A stretch of 64,000 bases of DNA from Ascidia mentula (Eukaryota > Chordata > Ascidiacea > Phlebobranchia > Ascidiidae). The DNA lies in NCBI GenBank assembly GCA_947561715.1, contig OX387201.1:17436001-17500000 (forward strand). The letters run 5' to 3'. Both the position numbers and the translations under genes were made by a program. Positions 48,569 through 60,600 of the stretch are shown one piece after another. Every line of letters starts with the position of its first letter. The first letter of the stretch is position 1. Below the pieces are notes generated by a model. The model searched no databases, was not told the origin of the DNA, and worked only from the letters and a program-made list of their open reading frames with translations.

Positions 48569-51500
48569 TCAGTATCCAGTTGTGCCGCTGTATCGTTTGT
48601 CGATAAACCCGTTCCTTTGAAACTTCAACCTCTCGAGCATGTCCGGACGATGCCACACGTTTTTGCCGTTCTTAGTTGGATTAAACTGGACCGTGCTGTT
48701 CTCTCTCACCAACCATTGGCTCCTGCTGCTCTCCAATTTCTCTTCCTTTTTCTGCTTTTCGGTTTCTGGATTCTTCTTAATCTTCTTGCGACGCTTAATC
48801 GCCTCCGGTCCAGGGCTGTGTAGTTTTGGTTTCATCATGACGAAGTAGGGATCAGGTGGTGAATCATCTGCCGGCTTTGTGGAAGTGGGAACCGACTGAC
48901 GCCTGTTTCTGTACGCAGCTTCGAGCTGTTTGTGGCGGATAAGCTTTTTGTAATGTTCCGCTTCTATAACTTTGCAGTTGTGGGATATTTCCATTCTGTG
49001 TGAAGTTGTTGTTGAGACAATTTAGAGCAAAACGCAGTTAAGTAGTTGAAATGCAAAACCTTATTTATATAATCTGTTTTTGTTTTATAAAAGTCATTTG
49101 AATTTATTCAAGGCGTTATTGTACAGTTGGAACAAGTTTCAGCTGAATGTAGGAAACCCATTACATAAAAACGCAGAGAGAAAATTTGCGAATTACCGGA
49201 GAGCGTCTTCGATGTTTTTCTGAATATTCTGCTGATCTTGACGTTCCAATTCTCGCCTTAAATCCTTCAGTTCGCGCATGCGCACTGATAAACTTTCCAG
49301 CAATGTTTTCATACTTTGCCTTTTTTCCTCTTCCTTCGATGATGTTGTTTCATTCGGTTCAAATATTTCCGTATAAATTGAACTAAAGAAATTAAAAAAG
49401 TGCGATATTTCAACTTTGTTAAAGTGTTTCCCAAAATATTTCTGCTTGGTTTCCTGCTAGAAAAATTTGGGTCGTCTCACTGTTTTATTTTTTTTTATAA
49501 TTTTTATGAAATCTCTCTTTAATTTTGACTTAGACTTAATCGTTGATTTTTTGAAAATTTAAGTCTTTTTCTCATTTATAAAAAACTGCTAGATTTAAAA
49601 TCGAGACTTTTTGAACACATTTCAAAGAAAATACTAAAAGTTTTTCCTACTTTGGCATATTTTTCCTCAACACTTTCAGGGCAGTCCTTGCATTCTGCAA
49701 ACATTTACTCAACTTTTCAGCTTCTCTTTGACTGCTTCGCATTCTGCAAGGATTGGATTAAATGTTAGTGATCAGAAGAAGTTTCCCTTGTAATTAAGCC
49801 AGTTTGGTGTACTCTGTGGTTTTCCAAAATATAATTATTTCTTCTCTGTGTAGGCCTAGTTATGTTTCCTCAGTTTTCAGAGATATTACTGTATGATGGT
49901 TAATGTCAGATTGAAGTTATAAAACCACGAACTGCTTTAATTATTTTTTAATAACAGTCATGAAAGTATATTCCAGTAATCTTACTTTAATTTTGAAAGC
50001 TCCATTTTTTTCTGCATGGCGTTCATCTCATCGGCCTGCATTTTCATTAGGTTTCTCACAGCAAATTGGTGTTGTTCCTTTAGGGCTGCCTCCTTTATTA
50101 TAAACTCATTGTCTAATACGTCGCGAATCTTCTCGGCCTGCAATACATGAAACACATTTTTTAATGTTAACCTCTTTATAGCAGAAAAGGTAAAATGTTT
50201 GACGCAGGACAGAAATGATGAAAATAATCAAAAAGGAAAGTATTACACTGTAGTTATAAACTAACTTATTTCTAATGATAAACGTTTGAAAGTTGCAATC
50301 AAAGGGCAAAATTACGTGCACCTTAACATTAAACTGCAGCATGAAAAGGGCCACATTTGGCCCGCGGGCCGGAATTTGCCCAGTATGTCTGCTAAATTTT
50401 TTTTAGCAAGAGGCAGAATATTTTGTCAGCACTTTCGCTGTTTGTCGTAAAAGTGTTTATGTTTCACCTTTTTTGTTTGTTCCGCCATTTTTTCATCCCA
50501 CTCGGCTTTAACTTTTGCCTCAACCTCAACTCGAACTTTATCCTCCATATTATCCGCTTGACGGCGCATCTGAGCGACTTTCATGGTCATTGTGTCGCGA
50601 ACTTCACTCAGCTTAGTTTTGTATCTAAACGTACAAACGCATGTTATTGCAAACGCTCCCAGACAAAGTGACGCGAGGATCTGGAACGACCACGCTCACG
50701 CCACTCCCACCGATGAAAGCTGAAAGTTTTTCTTCGGTCACGTGATATCCCTACGTCAAAGGAGTGTTGTTTTGCGATTGATACGTTTTTCATTTCTTTG
50801 TCAAAACATTAGCAGTGAAGAGTTGGTTGCGAATAGATATAAGTAAAGGACAGATCTGATTATGACAAACATTTAACGGCCTAAAATGCACAAACCACAT
50901 GCTATGGACATTTTGGCAATACACGGGGTTACAGGGCTGCATGTTCCGTAATAAAAATTATATTTCAAAAGAAAGCGAAGATATAACTCCTGAGTTTCTG
51001 CTCCTAACCTTTCTTTCAAATCCTCATTTGCTTTGTGAATTTCCTGTAATTTTTCCTCGGCTTCTTTAGAATTTTTCTCCTTTTCCGCTTCGATTCTCTT
51101 GTTTTCTTCGTCCAGTTCATTGATGGCTTTGTTGAGATCCGATATTTTCTCGTTTCTTTCGGCTTCTCTTTGCTGTTGAATGAAACCCGTCATTAGGAAT
51201 TGAAATTTACCAGCTTTCGGCTAGAGAGGTTTACAACAAAGAACCTTTGGGTGTACATGGCTATTGTATTCAATATTACGCAATACTTCATAATAACGCT
51301 TCAATCTGCACTCACAAACCTTGAAAAACTTTACTGTTAAGGTCATTGTGGGTTCAGCGTGACGTAAATAGTATATTAACATCTAATTTATCAAATAACA
51401 GTTTATACCAGTTCAAATCAACATAGTGAATTACATAATTGTTCCATTCTTTTGCTACAGTGTTAGTGAGTCATAGGAAAGATGCACATATAATGTAAAA

Positions 51501-52686
51501 TACCCAATCTAATTTCAAATCATATTGTGCGTAAATAACTAAACCACGTGCGGATATTTTATGAAACGTATCATACGGTAAAGTTATAGGGACTTGTTTT
51601 GTTAATGCTGGAAACCACCTTGAAAGTGTGAGTTGTGTTTTGCATGAGCAACATCAGCTTGTTAAGTTTTCCTTTCAACTCCTGTTTTTCGGCGTTGCTC
51701 TGTGATTCCTGCTCAGCCGCCTTGGACTTCACTTCGGCCACTATGTGGCGCGCGCGGTCTTTTTCATGATGTAATTCCACAGTTAGATGGTTGGTAACCC
51801 TGGCAACCGAAACAAGATCAGTATAGTGCTTCATATATACCACATGTACCAAAGTTAACAATTGTTTTTTGTTTCCTTCGTACATATTAAATAACTTTTA
51901 AATTTACTGGATTCGCTGGTTACAATTTACTGTTGTAAGTAAGAAACCTAAACGAAATTATACTGCTGTACCCTTTTGAGAACATATGTAAACAAAATAT
52001 ACTTCCGAAACATTGACATTGAGCCAGTAAGTACAACACAAAGTAAGATGTGGTATGTATTACGTCACAGTTGCCTTACGCGTTTTTTTCTTCTTTTAAT
52101 TGTTCGACGTCGTTTTTAAGTGACTCAATAATTTCACGGTGATGTTGCGACAGAGCTTGGGCCTTCTCATATTTCGCTCTCCATGTTCGAACCAATGCTA
52201 TTAGTTTGGCCTTGTCATTTATCTGTGGAGAAATCAGTATGGTTAAAAAAACATACCTTTCGGAGCCCGATTTAAATCATGTGTTTATTGCAACATAACT
52301 GCCTGCAAAGTTGCTGGGGGGAGCTTTTACAAATTAAATAACTCACAAATTTATACCTTCAGCACTCATTTTCATACTTATGCGCTCCAATTATTTTGAC
52401 CTTGCAACTCTGCCTTTTCTATCTTTCTGTAATGTTCTGAGGTGACGTCAGCTTTACTTCCAGTGCAATATATTCATTCCGATTGGTGGCAATTTATGAC
52501 TTTTTAATCTTGATGGTTACAGACAGATTTGGCTCAACAACAACCCAAGTAAAGCTTTGTGGTTGGAGTTTAGATATTATGGTAATTAGCCATCCTTCTG
52601 CGCTCGGGCACAAATTTACTCACATTCACTTGAGATGTGATCTTGGTGGAAGAAATGGTCACTGATGATGAATCCATGATGGACAT
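48569..52686 (-). CDS. coiled-coil protein of unknown function, 521 aa
   Basis: Nine exons on the minus strand: 52624-52686, 52080-52222, 51619-51799, 51009-51172, 50468-50624, 49986-50137, 49651-49743, 49197-49382, 48569-48995; 1566 nt, all phases agree. After a short Ser/Thr-rich start (MSIMDSSSVTISSTK), residues about 22-400 are an almost unbroken charged heptad pattern. Examples are INDKAKLIALVRTWRAKYEKA, DLNKAINELDEENKRIEAEK, VRDTMTMKVAQMRRQADNME and LKDLRRELERQDQQN. The C-terminal 140 residues are basic and lack the coiled coil. There is no membrane segment. This layout is common in axonemal, centrosomal and flagellum-associated coiled-coil proteins, but no orthologue could be named. 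The start follows an in-frame stop. Confidence 0.88.
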
Positions 52687-53250
52687 CACGAAGTTTCAGT
52701 GTAGACTTTCGTTCTTGTATATGTATTGTCAAGAATGCAAACCTAGTCTGTTGAAAATAAATTCTATCTAATTTTAACTTAGTACCTTTCGTCGTAAAAC
52801 GAGAAATAGGTTGAGTTTTAGTCTCATAGTTTAGACATGAAATATTCGAATTAAAACACCCAGAATGGCATCTGATGAAAGCAACGTATTTGATTGTTTT
52901 CAACAACTGACCAACTAACAAGAATTTAATGTAACTTGAAAACACGGTTGACCACAAAGTAATCAATTACATGAGACCAAGCCTAGTCTTTTATTTTTGA
53001 GGTGATCACAAAAAACTCACAACAGTGGTTCTTGCCACAATTAAATAACACAAAACACAAAACAATAAATAAATAACACGAACAAATATATTTGACTCCA
53101 TTAAACCGCAGCAAATGGACGATGATTCTGACCCTTGCCACCTCTAGTCTTTCACACAAGAAACTTTTCCAATTCAGTTCCCGACCCTGGTTTCCATGCA
53201 TTATTAATCGGCTCCAAACACAAAAAGTTACTATGACAACTGGATTTTCG
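52687..53250. other. spacer with glycosyltransferase 3' UTR
   Basis: A minus-strand AATAAA at 52990-52995 lies about 255 nt after the glycosyltransferase stop and is its likely signal. The same strip must contain the promoter of the tandem downstream coiled-coil gene. A 116-codon frame here is a chance extension of that gene's first exon. Confidence 0.5.
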
Positions 53251-56083
53251 TCATGCCACAGCGCACTCGTCACGCATCGTCTCCCACCAGTCACGGGCAC
53301 TCTCCTCGGTGTTAATGTGCACGTGCACGATGACGTTATCGCAAATGACGTCTTGGGTCGGTGAAGTACGCCGCAACGATTTAACATGCAAAAAGTGTTC
53401 AAGGTGTTCCGGCACCACCTTGAGGCGGTGAAGCGTGACACCTATAAATACGTCATCAAGCGGCAAAAGCTTGTGACGCAATCCTGACGTAAAGATGGAT
53501 GAAATCAAGTCTCCTATAAGCAGAGAAAATAATTTAATTCATGTGTCACGAGTTGATTGCGTAATATAAGCGAGTTTGAGGTGTTGTTATGGCAACCAGT
53601 ATAACACAGGCGAAATGGTTTTCGTATGGGCAATAAACACAATAATCTCGGAAAGGGTTGCTGGATTGTGACGCGTTCGTTCGTAAAACAACAAAAATAT
53701 AGAACATGTTCACGCTTTGTAGAAACAAATGGTCTAGATATTTTGAGATGTTGTTACTACCACATAAAACCAAGAGTTTTTTTAATGTGTAACAAAATGC
53801 TGGTTATCCAATACACACCCGACAAGATATATCCCATAGAGTAACATATAGGAGGATAGTCGTCATCCGGGAACTCTTCGTAGGATACGTAAAAGTTGCT
53901 ATGCACGTTCCTGTGTGGTTTCGTACTTTGTAAGCACCGACCACCCTGAGGAGAAAAACATGCCTGGATAATTATGGATTATTTCACCGATTTAACGATA
54001 ATTAGTTTGTTGCGACTAACAGCGTATTTTTCTTTAGGCTTCGAAGGCAGAATTTCGTTCATAAGCTTGTCCATGTTGATGATGACGTCATCTTCCGTCC
54101 TCAGAATAAATCTAAAGAATACAATACGCATAAAATCGTGGTCATTAATTACAATTTTTTAAGGCTGGTTGCATTCCACTTAAGTGACAAGTAGGGAATA
54201 TTTAAGTGTTATCAAAACCGAAACTTATGAACCCAACTTCGTGTAAAACCATTTTCATGTATTTTGTCATTGATTTGGTAAACCTCGATAAACGTGCCTT
54301 TATCACCTAAGAAAACGTTACAGTTTGAAGTAGGTAGATTTTGACTTGTCTTGCATTTATTACGATTCAAATCTTACTTGGTTCCGTCGCAGAGTTTTGT
54401 AACTTTGTTAAAAACGTTCATCAACGTCAATGTCGAGTTTCTGACTTCGTCTGTTGCTGGCACTTTTATTACGTCACCGTGACGCAACGCTTCTTCCTTG
54501 ACTGCTTTTTCGTATCTCTTTTAAAAAAGCATATTCGCATTATAATATTTTAGTTTTTTACCACAGCGGGATTGGACCATGGTTATTCTATACAAGAATC
54601 CCCATCTGGTTTTCTATACTTGGTATATGGCTCATGGACCTTGGTCGGCCTCCATTCGGCTGAAACTACTGTCTCACTTTCATGTTTTTACCACCCTGGG
54701 ATTCAAACCCAGGATGCCCTGATCACGAATTCCGTTCAGATTTTCTTGGAATATGGTTGTTTTTTTCTTACTTTCGTTTCAAGATTGTCGCCGATTGCGA
54801 ACAAACACTCCACCTTGCGATCATCCGAAAATTCCTTGTCATTGCACCACGTGTCGCGAATGACGTCACGCAACAACGCGGATTCGTCTTTGGAAAAAAT
54901 GATGACAAGCAGATAAGGAGCTCCACCCTTGAAAGAAAAAGGATACTTCAGATATAAAGTACACGCTGTAAGTCTCTGAGGTATTTACCACCACATGTTT
55001 ATATCACGTGGGCAAACTTTTCGATTCCCGGACCAGAAATTATGACAATTTCACAGACGGGTGAATGTAAATATAAAGTGGACAACGGGTGTTTTCACTA
55101 CAGTTTCTAAACCTATTTTCAATAACTAACGATTCCGCACTGAAACATAAAGCCAAAGTTTAAACCCACAAAATGTTCCAAGTCAAAATTTCGCTTGTTT
55201 CATGCCAAACGTATTTTTCTATTTTATTGTTTTTATTAGTTTATTTTTAGACCTTGGTTTTTGAAAAGAGAATTTGCTTTTATGCTAAATTTACGTTTGT
55301 TACGAATACTATTTTACTTTCAAATAGATATCAAATGAAAATGTAGTTTCTTACCGTACATAAGTTCAAGGTGCTGTTTCCTTTAGTTGCCTTCTCTTTC
55401 TGTGACGCTTCAGTGGACGTTTGTGACCTCACAATGCTGTTCTGCATTAAGTGCAAACACGAAAGTAACTGACCTTGTTAATGTATATAATTGCTTCTGT
55501 CTTGTGTCAACGCAGCAAGGCAGTATTTAGAACACTATTTTCTTTTGTTGTTAGTGTTTTAAAGTATGGGAAATCGTAAATATTTTGGCAAGTTACAAAC
55601 TGTCTCATCAAAGTTTTAGTTTTGTTTTGAAATTAAAAGTGTGTGTAGAAAGCATGTACAAACAACTGGCCTCAAATATGTGTAAATTTGGCCTCAAATA
55701 TGTGTAGTTTTTTTGAAAAAATAATAAAATTTTGTTTAAGGCAGCAGAATTCTGTTTATAATTCTAACAAACAAAGTATGTCTAACAAATCCAAGGTATA
55801 ATCAGTAAATTGTAACACTTACGTCTGCAGCAAGTTCTTCAATAATTCCGTTATCAGCGGCGCTATCTAAAACAACCATGCCATCCCTGATTCTCATGTA
55901 CAACTCGACAGACCTGTTTTGTTCGTCTCTCAATGATCTTGCTATCATGTACGTCACAACTGAGCCGAATGCCACGATTATAATAAACACGGTGTGACTA
56001 TATCGTGAAAATGATGGCACTTTGCTGCCTCTTTTATCAGTTTTTCTTTGACGAATACGAAACGCATTGTTGACACTTCGCAT
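53251..56083 (-). CDS. family 31 beta-1,3-glycosyltransferase (galactosyl/GlcNAc type)
   Basis: Seven exons on the minus strand: 55823-56083, 55355-55441, 54772-54927, 54378-54517, 54021-54111, 53819-53945, 53251-53513; 1125 nt, 374 aa. A short basic cytosolic tail and one membrane helix at about 31-48 (TVFIIIVAFGSVVTYMIA) make a type II Golgi protein, followed by a stem. GT31 motifs appear in order: IRDTWC, FAIG, RHGDVIKV, the metal-binding FILRTEDDV (EDD at 221-223), FYVSYEEFPDDDYPPICYS, GYILSGDL, and LPLDDVFIGVTLHRL. At least two NST sequons are present. These enzymes add Gal, GlcNAc or GalNAc in beta-1,3 linkage to glycoprotein or glycolipid acceptors. The acceptor specificity and the vertebrate orthologue cannot be told from sequence alone. 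Confidence 0.94.
54555..54730 (-). repeat. possible tRNA-related SINE fragment in a glycosyltransferase intron
   Basis: Read on the minus strand, GGTTTGAATCCC resembles a polymerase III B box and is followed by CAGGGTGGTAAAAA. About 130 bp further a related end reads CAATCCCGCTGTGGTAAAA. The paired near-repeats and the B-box-like core suggest a tRNA-derived short interspersed element, but no convincing A box was found. Confidence 0.35.
55668..55706. repeat. two-copy tandem repeat of a 19-bp unit
   Basis: The unit GGCCTCAAATATGTGTA occurs twice in succession within a glycosyltransferase intron. Minor simple duplication. Confidence 0.7.
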
Positions 56084-57689
56084 GGTTGCTTTCCACTGCT
56101 ACTGTCCTGAAGCTCTATGTATACAGCTGTACTGGCCAAGACGTATCTGCCTGAGGGCATGGATTGGTGTTTTAAGACAGGGTTGGAAATGAGGTATGGA
56201 AGTGACTGGAAATTACTACTCATACATTATTACCGAGTGCCCACTAGGAGTCACACGTGGACCGTATTTTACACAAGACTTGATCGTGTGGTTTGGTATC
56301 GAAGTAGTCATTGAGGGACGAAATGGGTCGCAGCAAATATGTAAAGGTAACTAATTTTTTTTTCTAATTGTGGCGTAATTTTATCAGAAGGATTTTTGTA
56401 TGCGGTGTTTTAATTTTTTTTAACCTGAACCAAAAAAATTTGGCCCCCAAAGCTACTGCCGTAATCGATAGCATTAGGCAACAGATCTTAAAACAACTCT
56501 AATACAAGTGCTACAAAATGTGACCAAAAATAATATTAACCCAAACTTACATTAATCCCTGCCAATCACATTATATACGATGACATATAAGTTTACAGTA
56601 GGTTAAAAATTCCAGTCTTGGAGCCCACTGAGTTGTTGGCAAATATGAAAGTGCATGACAATTGAGAGAGCTAGAAATTCATACTACCTGTTAAAGTTAA
56701 ACATTCTTTGCAGCTTAGCCCTTTGCAAACATGTACGACTCATAAAATTCAACCGGGCTTTGCGTGTATGTAGCCTATAAACCAGGCTTTAATTTGAACT
56801 ACACGCTATATAAGTTCGTATATATGGCGTTAGCCAGGGTATAAAGCATACACTTGAACCTGCCAAAGAGAGTGCTTCAACAGGCCATGAAAAACTCTTT
56901 AAAGCGCAGATCCAGTACAAGGTGCTTGTACCAGAATACCACCTATCATTTACATCTGTTAAACGTGGCCTTGATCCTTCTTTGGTCACAGTACCGAATG
57001 CTATTTCTTATTGTTTACTGGCACTTGAATGTTCACTATTCCATTAAACATTAACTGCGACTTTTCGATGTAATCCAACAATACAAGGGATATGTAGTGA
57101 GCAGGTGTAGTCGAATACACTGGCATAAAACAAAAAATGCCATATTTATCTACAGTCACAAATGTTAATTTTGGTACAACGAAAACTAGTTAACACGAGA
57201 TACTGAAATGAACATAAATTGAAGAAAGTGACACCAGTCAGCGGAAGAAAGCCACACGATCGGGTTACCACAGTGACACAATTCAAGCAGTTCATTGCTT
57301 CAAATTAACTCCAAATAAGGTTTTTGCAGATAAACAATCTGACAGCAGATTTGTCAAATAATTACCTAAATCTTTATGTACATAATCAGCCGAAAAACAA
57401 GCACCGAAAATATATTGTTTATCCAATCGACCTTGCCAGCCGAATTCACGGGTGCTCGCTCAAGCGTAACGAGCAATTGTGCGCTGAGGCAATTGTGACG
57501 TAACTTTTCGAAACAATCGGGTTAATGTGTTACTTGTTTGACGGAAGAGGCTAGACGAGCTTTTAAGCAAGTAGCCTTATTCCGCTTCTGCACTGATTGT
57601 ATATTATAGTTAAATGCTGTGCAGTGTTTTCGGGGCTTTCTTGACAGTTGTGGAAGTTACTTAAGTTACTGTCCTCACAACTAGAAGTC
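56084..57689. other. divergent promoter region, glycosyltransferase / RhoGEF
   Basis: About 1.6 kb between two genes transcribed away from each other. No coding exon, RNA gene or repeat is recognised. It presumably contains both promoters. Confidence 0.45.
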
Positions 57690-60600
57690 ATGGAAATGAA
57701 CGACAACATAGAAAAGTTGTCAATTGACGAAATTGCAGAAGTTGATGATGCCTTTCAAGGTGATGCAAGTATTGGGTAAGTCAAATTTTGTGTCTTGATG
57801 TCGATAGTCAACTATGCAATGTGTTAACCGTATCCGAACTAAGCAATTTTATAGCATTGGTATAAATATCCAAATTCGGCACCGAAATTCTCCAGAAGCA
57901 GTGACCTTATCTAAATTGGTAATACTAAATCCATGTTATCATCATGGCGTTGATGAGGTGTAGACATTCTGTAAGAAACTGATATTTTTGCTTTGCTAAA
58001 AATAGTCAGTCCATCAGAACCAGTCAAGCTTGAAGCGTCAGGTGTTATTATAGTTGTCTACAGAGCAAAGGTAGCTTGCTATGGTCGCCTCTGTTTACTC
58101 AGTGGTTTTCTTGTGGTCAAACGAAATAGAAACCTGGGGATTTTCGTTGGTTTTTAGCCAGTTCAGTGGTTGCCCTTTTTGCTAGGTTTCGGACAACGGT
58201 ACGTGGTCCAATACTAACTTTGATGGTGGCTGATGACTCATTATGCAAACGTTTCGGGTTCGTGCAGTTATACGTGAAAAGTATTTTGATGCATTATTAC
58301 AGTTGAATCATGCGATGCGAAAAGGTGCATAGTTCATTTAACTTTAACATCATTGACGTCATTCACCAAATAACCGCGCAATACTAACATTCGACTATCG
58401 ACATGAGGTGCACTGCACTCTTACACAATAATTTCCGAACTTGTTAGGGGCCACGGCACGCTTGGATGCTCTGATTTGTATGCGACTTACCGAAGTGTTG
58501 GGTCAGTTTCAAATGAAGCTACTGTAGTTTAAAACCATACCCTAAAGGTTCATTTTGAAGGTAGAAAATTTCAACTGAGGTGCGCAGTAGCATTTAACCC
58601 GATAAGCACAATTTCCTCATCTGCAACTTTCAGTTTCTAATGTTGTCTGTTCACGATCGATGCCGTGGTGAAAAAGTTTCACAGTAATAATTGCTGTTGC
58701 CACGTTTACAAACTCTCATGTTTTATTCTCGTGCTTACAATTTTACACAACAAGTTTTAAACATTATTGTACATTAATGAAACTTGACCGGCACACCGCA
58801 CCAATTTGATAAATCATGTTGATAGATCACTTACTTAAACTTGGTGCCAAAAAACTTTTCACCACGCTTTCATTTCTTTGCCGCTAGCACAAGCAGATGT
58901 TTAAATAGATCTTCGTCGTTTTTGTAGCGCCTAAAGATGTAATATAACATGTAGTGGACATTCAGGGAGAGAAGATACGACAGTTGTTTTTTCCGAAGGC
59001 AAACATTGCTGAGGTCAATAATTCCGTTTCGCTTTTCAGTGAACAAAATCCCAGCGCGAGCAGTAGGCCTCCAAAAAAACGGCATATTGTATAAACACTG
59101 AATCCTTGGTGTGCTCTGATCACGACAAAGGGATGTGTGTGGCGTCACAATTCTTTCGTTTCTGTTGCTGGCGCGTTCGGACGGTGATGTTGTCATTTGG
59201 CAAAGTTTTAGAGTTGTGTCACATGATATACTGTCGCGTTGCTTGGCACCAATACTCTAATGACGTCATTACCCGGCGGCGGCGGAGATTTTTCAACGAT
59301 GATGATGTCACTTCGACTGTGAGTTAAGTTGATGTACGTTTTGTAACATGAAATTTGGACTAGAATGCCTTTGGGCCGAAAGTATGTTTTCGCGTGCGAT
59401 ATACGAGATTCTAATGACCTTTCCGTGTATACCTTGTGTTCTCGCGGAAGATTCACGAATACTGCAGCGAGCGACGCTCAAATACAATCAAAACAGAAGC
59501 ACTGAAGAAGTTGTGCTTTTGTTAGGTGACATATGCTGTCTACGACCAGTGTTGTTTTTGCGGCGCACAGATAGCCGCAGATGTGGTTGAAGTTCGGTGA
59601 CTTGTGGAGACACGAGAAAGACTGTCGATTTTGTGACTCGCCAACTTTTGGTGCAGAGATTATTTGTGACTATACTGTACTTAACTGATAGCACTGTGGT
59701 AGGTGGGCGATGGGCAGGACTGCATTTCCTCTAATCTCCAGTCGCTAAATTAGTCCTGTGTAACATACTCAGCAGTATAGACCTGGTACAGGTGAGCCTG
59801 TGCCACGAAGATAGTTTTGAGCTTTTGTGCAAGAGCTTGCAACCGTCGGTAAGTACAAGGTTGTTCGTCGTATGTACGTTTACTTTAAACTTGTACATTT
59901 TGTTTGGCTTTGGCGTATTTTTTGATGACTGACGCGAAACGTCAAATAAAATTTATGTAGTACCTTAAAATCTACATTGGACAAAACAACTTTTACAGTG
60001 GATAAGTTAATTATGTTAATGTCGAATTGGTTACCGTGGTTACTTCAAGAATCCAGTTTTGTCGTATAAGTGCCATGCCTAATGTGTATGTGTGTAAATA
60101 GAGCGTTATAGGTTACCAACTACTGGACGATGCATATGCGGTTGTCCATATCACGCTCTGTTAGGTATTAAAATGCCACCAAGCCGTGTACTATATGCTG
60201 TTGCAGTGTGTGTTACCACGCATTGCCGCATTTGCCTGGAGATATTTTCCATGTGTGATTGTACTGCCGAATGTAAGCCTTTCTGGAATGCGGTGTTCTT
60301 ATCGCTGTCCTGGAGCGCAAGGGAGAGGCCATTGTAGCTTATGCAGGAATGTCGTTGAAACCGCGGTAGATAGTAGCTGCCAAGGCTTGTGTTGCAGCTA
60401 CCTCCAAGCACTTGCAGTGGTCACTATAATGCAGTTTGTCCAACTTGCGAAAATGCTTTAACCGTCGCTGATGTGCGATAAAACTCTTCTAATGAGTACT
60501 AGAATCGCCAAACACAATTATAGGCAACTAAAACTTGGTATCTGATTTGTTCGATAAATTATCTCAGAAAAAATGTGACGACTTAGAGGTTATCTTACGT

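Noticed and set aside
49383..49456. 5' extension of the coiled-coil exon to an acceptor at 49457
   Set aside because: It is open, but the phase does not match the preceding donor (phase 2); the acceptor next to 49382 does.
52687..52966. Long upstream extension of the coiled-coil gene's first exon
   Set aside because: That 116-codon frame is in a different register from MSIMDSSSV, and an in-frame stop precedes the chosen ATG.
58870..59196. 108-codon minus-strand open frame inside the RhoGEF intron
   Set aside because: The C-terminal half looks faintly protein-like, but there is no domain, splice partner or 3' signal. Left out rather than annotated.
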